A program made the position numbers and the translations under genes. From CAZUGH01 sp964619785 (GTDB taxonomy: Bacteria > Bacillota > Clostridia > Lachnospirales > Lachnospiraceae), in NCBI GenBank assembly GCA_964619785.1, contig CAZUGH010000013.1:1-39208 (forward strand): DNA of 39,208 nucleotides, in the 5' to 3' direction. Of the stretch, positions 32,243-39,208 are shown piece after piece. Position 1 is the stretch's first letter. Each line of letters begins with the position of its first letter. The notes under the pieces were generated by a model that had not been told where the DNA came from, did not search any database, and saw only the letters and a list, made by a program, of their open reading frames with translations.

Positions 32243-33139
32243 CTATTGTATCAATCGAACTTCGGGTTCTAATATAACCCCAAACTGTTCCTTCACTTTT
32301 GTCTGGACATCCTGAATCAGTTGCATCACCTGCACTGCTGTTGCCTCGCCTGCATTGACAACGAATCCGCAATGCTTCTCCGACACCATCGCATCACCGA
32401 CACGATATCCTCGAAGCCCCGCTTCTTGAATCAACTGCCCCGCATAATATCCTTCTGGGCGTTTAAATGTACTCCCTGCACTTGGATACTCTAGGGGTTG
32501 TTTCTCTCTACGACGTTTATTTAATTCACGCATGGTTGCACGAATTTTCTCTGTATCACCAGGAACTAGCTTCATTCTCGCACTTAGCACAAGATAGCCC
32601 TCGGTCTGAATCACACTACTCCGATATCCAAGCTGCAATTGCTCACAAGTCAATATTTTCTCTTGTCCTGCTTGATCAAGAACGGTAACTTCTGTGATAC
32701 AATCTTTCATCTCTCCACCATAGGCACCGGCATTCATCGTCACCGCGCCTCCTAGTGTTCCCGGAATTCCGGAAGCAAACTCAAGACCGCTAAGGCCCTT
32801 ATTGGCTGCCTCGTTAGCCAATCGTGCCAGGGAAATTCCAGCTTGCGCTTCCATCTGTGTATCATCAAGCCATGTTATATCTTCTAAACCACTTCCAAGC
32901 TCGACTACAACACCACGAAAACCATCATCAGAAAATAAAACATTGCTTCCTTTTCCTAATATATAATGGTGAATCTGATTCTGTCGCAAATATTCTACAA
33001 CATGCTTCAAATGCTCCATTGTCGATGGAACCACATAGTAATCTGCCACCCCACCAATTCGAAATGTAGTATGGTCCTTCAATGGTTCCTGCTTACACCA
33101 CTCCTCGGTCGTAAGAACTTCGCTTAAAAATCTATCCAT
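32243..33139 (-). CDS. murB: UDP-N-acetylenolpyruvoylglucosamine reductase
   Basis: MurB reduces the enolpyruvyl group to make UDP-N-acetylmuramate, the second committed step of peptidoglycan synthesis. 298 residues, type IIa by length. FAD-binding motifs GKGSNVLFSDDGF and GIPGTLGGAVTMNAGAYGGE are present, with the catalytic Ser in YPSAGSTFKRP and the C-terminal Glu in EPEVRLI. It begins 13 bases after the glucokinase stop. The operon thus joins cell-wall synthesis with carbon control. Confidence 0.97.
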   Translation of the reverse strand: MDRFLSEVLTTEEWCKQEPLKDHTTFRIGGVADYYVVPSTMEHLKHVVEYLRQNQIHHYILGKGSNVLFSDDGFRGVVVELGSGLEDITWLDDTQMEAQAGISLARLANEAANKGLSGLEFASGIPGTLGGAVTMNAGAYGGEMKDCITEVTVLDQAGQEKILTCEQLQLGYRSSVIQTEGYLVLSARMKLVPGDTEKIRATMRELNKRRREKQPLEYPSAGSTFKRPEGYYAGQLIQEAGLRGYRVGDAMVSEKHCGFVVNAGEATAVQVMQLIQDVQTKVKEQFGVILEPEVRLIQ

Positions 33140-33152
33140 CGGATAACTCTCC

Positions 33153-34067
33153 TTAATCCATAACCATCTTCACACATCCATAGATTCCTGCATCATTGCC
33201 AAGCTCTGCCAGGCGGAACTGCTTGTTCTTCAAAGCAAACATGGATTTCTCATTGTACCATTTTTCTACTACCTGCAGGATAATCTCACCAGCGCGGGAT
33301 ACACCTCCGCCAATAACAAAAGCTTCTGGATCTACGACGCATGCCACATTCGACAATGCGGTTCCGAGATACTTACCAAACTGCTCTACCACTTCAAGAC
33401 AATATGCATCGCCTTCTTTGGCACCGTCAAATACCATCTTGGCACTTAGAAATTCACGTCCCGAAATATAGGTACCTGGACGCATATTTTTCTTGGCAAC
33501 CCGCACAATTCCTGTTGCTGAAGCATATTGTTCTAGGCAGCCCGAATTACCGCATCCACATAAATCTTCTTCCTGGTCCTCTACCTTGATGTGACCAATC
33601 TCACCTGCTGCTCCCATAGAGCCTGTGAGAATCCTGCCATTCAGAATGATACCACCGCCAACGCCTGTGCCAAGTGTAACCATAACAATGTCCTGAAAGC
33701 CACGTCCACCTCCCTGCCACATCTCACCGAGTCCTGCCACATTGGCATCGTTACCAACAGCGACATTACTCACACCAGTCAACTCCGTCAATCTCTCTGC
33801 CACGTTAAATACGCCCCAGCCTAGATTGGCACATTTTAACACGGTACCATCTTCCTTAATCGGACCTGGCACACCAATTCCAATTCCTTCTATTGTTCCT
33901 TCTACTTTGTCGCGAATCGAAGCTGCGATGTCTGGAAGAATCTCTGCACCCTGATTCTCTTTTCTCGTAGGAATCTCCCACTTGTCAATCAACTGTCCTT
34001 CTGTATCAAAATATCCTAACTTAACGGAGGTTCCTCCGATATCTACTCCAACATAATATGATGCCAT
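33153..34067 (-). CDS. glcK: ROK family glucokinase
   Basis: Phosphorylates intracellular glucose with ATP. 304 residues. ATP motif DIGGTSVKLG (9-18), sugar-binding NDANVAGLGE and GEIGHI, then the ROK zinc cluster CGCGNSGCLEQYAS. There is no N-terminal helix-turn-helix, so it is an enzyme rather than a ROK repressor. It starts 19 bases after hprK. Glucose specificity is inferred from closeness to Firmicutes glucokinases and from pfkA and hprK nearby; another hexose is possible. Confidence 0.9.
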   Translation of the reverse strand: MASYYVGVDIGGTSVKLGYFDTEGQLIDKWEIPTRKENQGAEILPDIAASIRDKVEGTIEGIGIGVPGPIKEDGTVLKCANLGWGVFNVAERLTELTGVSNVAVGNDANVAGLGEMWQGGGRGFQDIVMVTLGTGVGGGIILNGRILTGSMGAAGEIGHIKVEDQEEDLCGCGNSGCLEQYASATGIVRVAKKNMRPGTYISGREFLSAKMVFDGAKEGDAYCLEVVEQFGKYLGTALSNVACVVDPEAFVIGGGVSRAGEIILQVVEKWYNEKSMFALKNKQFRLAELGNDAGIYGCVKMVMD

Positions 34068-34086
34068 CTCTTGCGCCCCTTTTCAC

Positions 34087-35007
34087 TTATTTCTGAAGAT
34101 TACTTGTTACTCGGTTATATAACTCTCTCGCAGCATTGTAACCCATCTTCTTCTGACGGTAGTTAACTGCAGCTGCCTCACAGATAATCGCCACATTACG
34201 ACCTGGACGAATTGGTATGGAATGACACACAACCTTGTTGCCTAGGAATTCAATATACTGTTCTTCCAGACCCATACGGTCATAATCCTGATCCTTGTTC
34301 CATTCCTGAAGTTTAATAACCAAGTCAATCGACTGCGTATTCTTCACACCCTCGACACCAAACAGCGTCTTGGCATCGATGATTCCAATACCTCGAAGCT
34401 CGATAAAATGTCTCGTAATATCAGGTGCTGTTCCAATCAATGTCTCATCGGATACCTTCTTAATCTCAACAACATCATCGGATACAAGTCGATGTCCACG
34501 ATGAATCAGCTCAAGAGCCACTTCACTTTTACCAATACCGCTCTCACCCATAATCAGCACACCCTCGCCATAGATATCTACCAACACTCCATGAATCGAA
34601 ATTCTCGGTGCTAGTTCAACCTTTAGCCAGCGATTCAATTCCGAGGAAAATGAGGACGTCGTATCCTTCGTTCTGAAAATCGGCACTTTGTACTGATTCG
34701 CCAAATCCAGAAAATCTTCCCCAACTTCTAACTCTCGGCAAAATACAACGCAAGGAACGTGATAACTAAGAATCTTGCCAAACATCAGCGTGCTATGATC
34801 GAGTCCCTGTTTCTTCATATAAGTAGCTTCTACATGTCCAATAATCTGTATTCTGTGATGATCAAAATAATCGAAAAAGCCTGCAAGCTGCAATGCTGGT
34901 CGATTTACATCTGCCTGTGAAATCTCAATCTCCGAGATATCGATATCTGGTGTGAGATTCTCTACCTTCATTTTATCCACAAAGTCTGTCAATTTAACGG
35001 TATACAT
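34087..35007 (-). CDS. hprK: HPr kinase/phosphorylase
   Basis: HprK phosphorylates Ser46 of HPr and Crh with ATP or PPi when glycolytic intermediates are high, and removes it when phosphate is high; it is the sensor of catabolite repression in Firmicutes. 306 residues. The N-terminal domain covers 1-130, the P-loop is GESGIGKS (154-161), the DD pair of the catalytic loop is in LVSDDVV, and the family signature is LRGIGIIDAKTLFG (204-217). GGAGGT precedes the ATG. It heads the six-gene operon, which ends with its probable substrate, the HPr-like protein. Confidence 0.97.
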   Translation of the reverse strand: MYTVKLTDFVDKMKVENLTPDIDISEIEISQADVNRPALQLAGFFDYFDHHRIQIIGHVEATYMKKQGLDHSTLMFGKILSYHVPCVVFCRELEVGEDFLDLANQYKVPIFRTKDTTSSFSSELNRWLKVELAPRISIHGVLVDIYGEGVLIMGESGIGKSEVALELIHRGHRLVSDDVVEIKKVSDETLIGTAPDITRHFIELRGIGIIDAKTLFGVEGVKNTQSIDLVIKLQEWNKDQDYDRMGLEEQYIEFLGNKVVCHSIPIRPGRNVAIICEAAAVNYRQKKMGYNAARELYNRVTSNLQK

Positions 35008-35050
35008 AGCTACCTCCTTCTACTTATTAATCATATCCACAATTACTTAT

Positions 35051-35079
35051 ATCATATCACACCCAAACTATCCACGCAA
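35051..35079 (-). promoter_or_regulatory. hprK operon promoter
   Basis: Minus strand TTGCGT (35079-35074), 17 bases, TATGAT (35056-35051). It is back to back with the mrp promoter, the two -35 boxes being 11 bases apart. No cre-like palindrome was identified by eye. Confidence 0.65.
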
Positions 35080-35090
35080 TCGTATTTTCC

Positions 35091-35119
35091 TTGACAAACG
35101 CAAGTCCTAGGGATAAAGT
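35091..35119 (+). promoter_or_regulatory. mrp-thiN promoter
   Basis: TTGACA (35091-35096), 17 bases, TAAAGT (35114-35119), 36 bases before the mrp start. Confidence 0.7.
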
Positions 35120-35155
35120 TATTACATAAATAATATCATAATTTTGGAGGTCGAA

Positions 35156-35983
35156 ATGAGCGAAGAATGTACACATGACTGTTCCAGCTGCAGTTCAAAC
35201 TGCGGTGACCGGGACCCAAAAAGTCTGTTAGAAAAATTACACGAGGGTAGTTCTGTCAAGAAAGTAATCGGTGTCGTTAGCGGTAAAGGTGGCGTCGGCA
35301 AATCCATGGTTACTGACTTGTTAGCCGTATCCTTTAGCCGTCTAGGATATCACTGTGCTATCTTAGATGCAGATATCACTGGTCCATCAATTCCTAAGGC
35401 ATTTGGAATTACAGAAAAAGCAAAGGGCAATGATACAACCATTTTCCCTGTTCAAAGCAAAACTGGTATCGACGTTATGTCGGTCAATCTATTATTACCA
35501 AATGACACGGATCCCGTTGTATGGCGTGGTCCCGTTATCGCCGGCACTGTAAAGCAGTTCTGGACCGACGTTCTCTGGGAAGATGTTGATTACATGTTTG
35601 TCGATATGCCTCCTGGAACGGGTGATGTTCCACTTACCGTATTCCAGTCAATCCCCGTAGATGGTATCGTCGTTGTCACAAGTCCACAAGAACTCGTATC
35701 CATGATTGTTGGCAAGGCAGTGAAAATGGCCGAGATGATGAACATTCCAATTGTCGGTGTCGTGGAAAATATGAGCTATCTCACCTGTCCTGACTGTGGC
35801 AAAAAGATTGCCGTATTTGGCGAAAGCCATCTCGACGAAGTTGCAAAAGATTTCAATATTCCAATCATTGGCCGTGTTCCAATCGACAGCAAGCTTGCTG
35901 CTGCATGTGACAAAGGCATGATTGAATTATTCGAAGGCGACTATATGAATGACGCTGTCAAAGCAATTGATGAGATGAAATAG
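35156..35983 (+). CDS. mrp: Mrp/NBP35 (ApbC) family iron-sulfur carrier ATPase
   Basis: P-loop ATPase that assembles or carries Fe-S clusters for apo-proteins. 275 residues from the ATG at 35156, with GGAGG upstream; the longer frame would start at a TTG containing that site. The P-loop is GKGGVGKS (43-50), DADITGPS is the switch region, and the cluster-binding CPDC (Cys211, Cys214) is present. The N-terminus has an extra Cys-rich motif (Cys5, Cys9, Cys12, Cys16), as in NBP35-type proteins, which may hold a second cluster. It lies 3 bases before thiN and is co-transcribed with it. Confidence 0.94.
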   Translation: MSEECTHDCSSCSSNCGDRDPKSLLEKLHEGSSVKKVIGVVSGKGGVGKSMVTDLLAVSFSRLGYHCAILDADITGPSIPKAFGITEKAKGNDTTIFPVQSKTGIDVMSVNLLLPNDTDPVVWRGPVIAGTVKQFWTDVLWEDVDYMFVDMPPGTGDVPLTVFQSIPVDGIVVVTSPQELVSMIVGKAVKMAEMMNIPIVGVVENMSYLTCPDCGKKIAVFGESHLDEVAKDFNIPIIGRVPIDSKLAAACDKGMIELFEGDYMNDAVKAIDEMK

Positions 35984-35986
35984 CCT

Positions 35987-36604
35987 ATGGAAAATTCGAT
36001 ATGTTATATCTTTGGTGCAGGTGATAAAACCACCTGCACAATTACTTTAAAAGAAAATGACTTAATCATCGCCGCAGATGGTGGCTATGATTACGCCTGT
36101 GACCTTGGTCAACCTGTGGATGTTCTGATTGGCGACATGGATTCCATCGAGTCATCAACTCCTCCAGCCAATCGTCTCGTCCATCCCAAAGAAAAAGACG
36201 ATACAGATATGATGTTAGCGCTAAAGTACGGTCTCGAGCATGGTTACACAAACTTCCATATCTATGGCGGACTCGGTGGCCGACTCGACCATACCCTTGC
36301 CAACATTCAATCACTATCCTACCTTACCACACAACAGGCTAGTGGAATCTTACACGGCGAAGATTATCAAATCACTGCGATTCGCGATTCTTCATTCTCA
36401 CTACCTGCCAAAGAACATGGCACAGTATCCATCTTCTCGCTTAGCGACCGCTGCGAGGGTGTCACCATTCACGGTCTCAAGTACTCACTCACCGACGGAA
36501 GCCTCACCAACAGCTTCCCACTTGGGGTAAGCAACGAATATACCGGCGAGGCAGCCTGTATAACCGTTCGTTCCGGTGTGCTAGGAATATTGTACACGGT
36601 GTAG
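35987..36604 (+). CDS. thiN: Thiamine pyrophosphokinase
   Basis: Transfers pyrophosphate from ATP to thiamine, giving the cofactor ThDP in one step. 205 residues. Motifs: AADGGYDYA, IGDMDSI, KEKDDTDMMLAL and GGLGGRLDHTLAN, the Asp/Arg set of the eukaryote-like ThiN family. A C-terminal beta domain (thiamine binding) ends at LGILYTV. It follows mrp by 3 bases. No thiamine riboswitch lies upstream. The gene-free repeat island starts about 30 bases after its stop, and no simple terminator is visible. Confidence 0.95.
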   Translation: MENSICYIFGAGDKTTCTITLKENDLIIAADGGYDYACDLGQPVDVLIGDMDSIESSTPPANRLVHPKEKDDTDMMLALKYGLEHGYTNFHIYGGLGGRLDHTLANIQSLSYLTTQQASGILHGEDYQITAIRDSSFSLPAKEHGTVSIFSLSDRCEGVTIHGLKYSLTDGSLTNSFPLGVSNEYTGEAACITVRSGVLGILYTV

Positions 36605-36605
36605 C

Positions 36606-36819
36606 GTAGTGCTTGGTTGGTTTCGTTGCCGGCTGTAGTGCCGGCGGGCTTGCTTGGTTTGCCGGCGAGCGGCAGGGTTCGTAATGAAATTTGGTTTCTG
36701 ACTGTGGTGCCGGCCGGCTTGCCTGGTTTGCCGGCGGGCGGTAGGGTTCGTAACGAAATTTCGTTTCCGACTGTAGTGCCGGCGGGCTTGCCTGGTTTGC
36801 CGGCGGGCGGTAGGGTAAA
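36606..36819 (+). repeat. 69-bp GC-rich tandem repeat, about 2.7 copies
   Basis: Units start at 36635, 36704 and 36773 (the last partial), each beginning GT(A/G)GTGCCGGC and containing TTTGCCGGCG. A degenerate piece precedes them at 36606. The GTTCGTAACGAAATTTCG segment contains the 14-bp palindrome AACGAAATTTCGTT. The 69-bp period is divisible by three, so the minus strand shows a 23-residue repeat (PAGKPGKPAG type) that is probably not a real protein. The repeat continues as the start of the 509-bp duplication. Confidence 0.9.
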
Positions 36820-36948
36820 TGGGATAAAAATTTGACTTTTTAGCCATTTATACCCCGCTCCCATAAATTGGATTCTTGAATCAACGCAATTACGTACAGT
36901 CAATTATTGTAAATTCCGAAAAGTGGCAGCATATATTAAAAAACCTAG

Positions 36949-36986
36949 TATTATACCCCGGTTTTCATGAAAACCGGGGTATAATA
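36949..36986. repeat. 38-bp perfect palindrome (copy 1)
   Basis: Arms TATTATACCCCGGTTTTCA and its exact complement meet at TCATGA. The same palindrome recurs at 37458-37495. It could form a cruciform, a strong hairpin in RNA, or a dimeric protein site. Confidence 0.95.
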
Positions 36987-37077
36987 TCGTAAATATCTCT
37001 CGTTACTGCCAAATTCCAAAATTGTAAATTTATTACACAACGTAAATGCGTTGTTTGTCGATAGTACCAATTTAGGT

Positions 37078-37117
37078 GCGGGGTATAAATCAAGAAATAC
37101 TGCCTTGTATACCCCGC
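37078..37117. repeat. GCGGGGTATA/TATACCCCGC inverted repeat
   Basis: Ten-base arms around a loop of about 20 bases in copy 1, repeated 509 bases later in copy 2. The arms share the TATACCCCG core with the 38-bp palindrome and with a further copy near 36849. Confidence 0.85.
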
Positions 37118-37457
37118 TGATTGCATAAAGTCATTCACCAGCACCACCGCCTGCCAAAATACCAAGCAACCCAGCCAGCACCACTGCTCACAACGAAATT
37201 TGGTTTCCAGCTGTAGTGCCGGCCGGCTTGCCTGGTTTGCCGGCGGGCGGTAGGGTTCGTAACGAAATTTCGTTTCCGACTGTAGTGCCGGCGGGCTTGC
37301 CTGGTTTGCCGGCGGGCGGTAGGGTAAATGGGATAAAAATTTGACTTTTTAGCCATTTATACCCCGCTCCCATAAATTGGATTCTTGAATCAACGCAATT
37401 ACGTACAGTCAATTATTGTAAATTCCGAAAAGTGGCAGCATATATTAAAAAACCTAG

Positions 37458-37495
37458 TATTATACCCCGGTTTTCATGAAAACCGGGGTATAATA
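37458..37495. repeat. 38-bp perfect palindrome (copy 2)
   Basis: Exact copy of 36949-36986, 509 bases further on. Confidence 0.93.
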
Positions 37496-37679
37496 TCGTA
37501 AATATCTCTCGTTACTGCCAAATTCCAAAATTGTAAATTTATTACACAACGTAAATGCGTTGTTTGTCGATAGTACCAATTTAGGTGCGGGGTATAAATC
37601 AAGAAATACTGCCTTGTATACCCCGCTGATTGCATAAAGTCATTCACCAGCACCACCGCCTGCCAAAATACCAAGCAAC

Positions 37680-37740
37680 CCAGCCAGCACCACTGCTCAC
37701 AACGAAATTTCCAGCCAGCACCACCGTTCATAACGAATTT
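37680..37740. repeat. 30-bp degenerate tandem repeat next to mntP
   Basis: CCAGCCAGCACCAC(T/C)G followed by TCA(C/T)AACGAA occurs at 37680 and 37711, and once more at about 37171 at the end of the first 509-bp copy. The last unit touches the 3' end of mntP. Confidence 0.8.
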
Positions 37741-38300
37741 CACCCGCCGAAGAACAAGTGCTCAATCAATATCTTGCATCCCATGAGTATCAGTATGATT
37801 CCTCCGAAGATGTTGGCTTTTGCCTGGTATTTGTTGCCGAAGGCGTTTCCTAGCTTCACGGCGATTGCGGATAGCACGAATGTGATTACGCCGATCAGTC
37901 CTGCTGCCATCCAGATATTCACGCCGGGCAGGAATGCAAAGGAAACTCCGATTGCCAATGCGTCTATGCTAGTTGCTACAGCAAGTATCAACATCTGCTT
38001 TACATGAAGGGAAGCATCTACCTCTTCCTCGGAGCGGGACTCCCATATCATTTCTCCACCGATGATTACTAGCAAGATAAAGGCAATCCAATGGTCTAAA
38101 GATTGTACGATATTTCGAAAATGAATTCCAACATAGTAGCCAATCACAGGCATTAATGCCTGGAAGCCACCAAAATAAATTCCAACGATCAATGAGTCCC
38201 TTTTCTTAAGTCGCTCCATCGAAAGGCCCTTACCGATGGAGACGGCAAATGCATCCATTGACAATCCAATTGCAATCAAAATCAATTCCCATACTGTCAT
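37740..38300 (-). CDS. mntP: Manganese efflux pump MntP
   Basis: 186 residues with six membrane helices in two homologous halves. Each half has a conserved acidic signature: GLSMDAFAVSIGKG (12-25) and VATSIDALAIGVSF. MntP exports Mn(II) to limit toxicity. Its ATG directly follows the nudC stop (TAG then ATG, no gap), so the two are translated together. No mntP-type yybP-ykoY riboswitch is seen upstream. The 3' end abuts the repeat island. Confidence 0.94.
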   Translation of the reverse strand: MTVWELILIAIGLSMDAFAVSIGKGLSMERLKKRDSLIVGIYFGGFQALMPVIGYYVGIHFRNIVQSLDHWIAFILLVIIGGEMIWESRSEEEVDASLHVKQMLILAVATSIDALAIGVSFAFLPGVNIWMAAGLIGVITFVLSAIAVKLGNAFGNKYQAKANIFGGIILILMGCKILIEHLFFGG

Positions 38301-39134
38301 CTACTTACAACCCCAATCAATCTCATTATTCTTAAATGTCTGCATCATTTCTCTCGTCAAACTGATGACGTCGTCGCCAATCTCGATATCCTCTCTTGGC
38401 ATCCACTGCGCAACCGATAACTCATCCTCATCACGACAAATCTCTGAGCTTCCATCGACTTTAGCAAAAAAGCCTACGAGCAGAGAAGAAGAAAGTCCCC
38501 ATGGTTGATTCTTATAATATGTGATATCTTTTACTTTTAGTCCTACTTCTTCCATTACCTCACGCGAGACAGTTTGTTCTAATGTTTCTCCAATCTCAGT
38601 ATAGCCCGCCACAAGCGCATAATTTCGGTAGGTACTGTGATTGGTTGCATACTTCGTGAGTAAAATACGGTCACCATCTACAATCCCAACGATGACGGCT
38701 GGTGAAATCTGTGGGTACATAGTCAAGCCGCAATCTGGGCAAACCATCGCACGTTCTGTCTCAGAAAAAGAGAGCACCGAGCCACAACCACCGCAATACT
38801 TATGGCAACGATAGAAGCCATCTAGATGTCTAGCGGTCATTCCTGCGAAAGCCAGTTCTTGTGGCTTATAGTGACGCAACACACGAATATCCTCCCATAC
38901 AAGCGAGGCATTAGGCGACACACCATCACCGAGAAAGACATTGCGGTCGTCCAATGTGAAAAGCCAAATCAGTGAATCACAATGCATGTCCTGACAGGTG
39001 GGAATCAAACGCTTCTCGCCATCACACAACAAAAGCACCTTCCCCTGACAAAAAGCAAATACGTAATCAGAAGGCTGTGGTGCTTGTTTTCTATATTGAT
39101 TATTTAATTCATGTGGAAATATATCCTGTATCAT
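38301..39134 (-). CDS. nudC: NADH pyrophosphatase / NAD-cap hydrolase
   Basis: Nudix hydrolase that cleaves NAD(H) and, in known NudC enzymes, removes NAD caps from RNA. 277 residues. The zinc ribbon is Cys114, Cys117, Cys132 and Cys135. The Nudix box (177-199) reads GYTEIGE then REVMEEVG, with all catalytic Glu present. The family SQPWPFPxS signature is seen as NQPWGLSSS, a partial match. GAGG lies before the ATG, 9 bases after the stop of the upstream partial gene, so it is at least the second gene of an operon ending in mntP. Confidence 0.93.
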   Translation of the reverse strand: MIQDIFPHELNNQYRKQAPQPSDYVFAFCQGKVLLLCDGEKRLIPTCQDMHCDSLIWLFTLDDRNVFLGDGVSPNASLVWEDIRVLRHYKPQELAFAGMTARHLDGFYRCHKYCGGCGSVLSFSETERAMVCPDCGLTMYPQISPAVIVGIVDGDRILLTKYATNHSTYRNYALVAGYTEIGETLEQTVSREVMEEVGLKVKDITYYKNQPWGLSSSLLVGFFAKVDGSSEICRDEDELSVAQWMPREDIEIGDDVISLTREMMQTFKNNEIDWGCK

Positions 39135-39143
39135 GAGAAAACC

Positions 39144-39208
39144 TCACACTTCATCTGTTTTCTCTTCATTATAAAAGTCCATTGGCATTCCGTCAATCTT
39201 TTTACGTT
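39144..39208 (-). CDS. C-terminal end of an unidentified protein (cut by the window edge)
   Basis: The last 20 codons before a TGA at 39146-39144 read KKIDGMPMDFYNEEKTDEV, an acidic hydrophilic tail. It is in the spacing expected for an operon with nudC. Too short to identify. Confidence 0.5.
   Translation of the reverse strand, partial: RKKIDGMPMDFYNEEKTDEV

Larger units (their letters stand above)
36686..37703. repeat. 509-bp tandem duplication, two near-identical copies
   Basis: Copy 1 is 36686-37194 and copy 2 is 37195-37703, at a constant offset of 509. Differences are confined to a few bases at the left end. Each copy has about 1.7 of the 69-bp GC-rich units, then about 390 bp of A/T-rich, non-coding sequence. 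That part holds a 38-bp perfect palindrome and several TATACCCCG motifs in both orientations. No gene, tRNA or transposase is visible in the whole 36605-37739 stretch. Confidence 0.92.

Noticed and set aside
36469..36903. Minus-strand open frame with a 23-residue PAGKPGKPAG-type repeat, reminiscent of a collagen-like or cell-wall protein
   Set aside because: It exists because the 69-bp DNA repeat is divisible by three. It runs antisense into thiN, and the other frames over the repeat are equally open. The start is not supported by a ribosome-binding site or signal peptide.
36606..37703. CRISPR array
   Set aside because: The repeats are head-to-tail without unique spacers of constant length. 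Units of 69 and 509 bp are not CRISPR-like, and no cas gene is in the window.
37740..39208. Manganese riboswitch (yybP-ykoY) upstream of mntP
   Set aside because: mntP starts immediately after the nudC stop, and no such element is visible before nudC in the sequence available.

Overview
The window is 39.2 kb of a low-GC, gene-dense bacterial chromosome. The gene content points to the Clostridia, most likely the family Lachnospiraceae. The pointers are LL-diaminopimelate aminotransferase, an archaeal-type AspRS paired with GatCAB under a T-box, DUF6465 and DUF1002 proteins, HprK with an HPr-like protein next to whiA, an orphan FliK-like protein and a GH115 glucuronidase. The family is inferred from this content; no 16S gene or tRNA is present. 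Two runs of exactly 100 N show that this is a draft assembly.

Layout: (1) 0.1-1.5 kb, an ECF sigma factor joined out of frame to the membrane and extracellular part of its probable anti-sigma partner. (2) 1.6-5.9 kb (-), GH115 alpha-glucuronidase and uronate isomerase, a two-gene glucuronoxylan side-chain module. (3) 6.0-8.0 kb (+), a FliK-like protein followed by a 79-bp tandem repeat and a terminator. (4) 8.2-13.4 kb (-), T-box leader, aspS2, gatC, gatA, gatB and a PilZ gene: indirect Asn-tRNA synthesis with a c-di-GMP sensor protein at the end. (5) 13.4-18.7 kb (-), three paralogous secreted BIG2 proteins. (6) 18.7-20.97 kb (-), dapL and a DUF1002 protein. (7) 21.0-23.3 kb, a 5'-truncated surface-type protein beside an assembly gap, then a divergent pair: a Lys/Ala-rich DUF6465 protein and a small acidic membrane protein. 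(8) 23.3-26.5 kb (-), an ABC exporter, a repeat-containing intergenic stretch with the second gap, and pfkA. (9) 26.6-35.1 kb (-), dnaE and the operon hprK, ROK glucokinase, murB, rapZ, whiA, HPr-like. (10) 35.1-36.6 kb (+), mrp and thiN. (11) 36.6-37.7 kb, a gene-free mosaic of nested repeats. (12) 37.7-39.2 kb (-), the tail of an unknown gene, nudC and mntP.

Themes: central carbon control is concentrated at 25.5-35 kb. PfkA makes fructose-1,6-bisphosphate, the known activator of HprK. HprK lies in one operon with an HPr-like protein that has lost His15 but kept Ser46, the Crh pattern, and with a glucokinase and rapZ/whiA. AspS2 carries His and Pro at the two positions associated with non-discriminating AspRS, and its T-box leader has a candidate Asn specifier. 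The operon therefore looks built to sense uncharged tRNA-Asn and make Asn-tRNA by transamidation.

The most unusual non-coding features are the three repeat islands (7.76, 25.1 and 36.6 kb) and the two N gaps. Each gap is bounded by an exact 55-bp duplication, which suggests unresolved repeats or unmerged contig ends.
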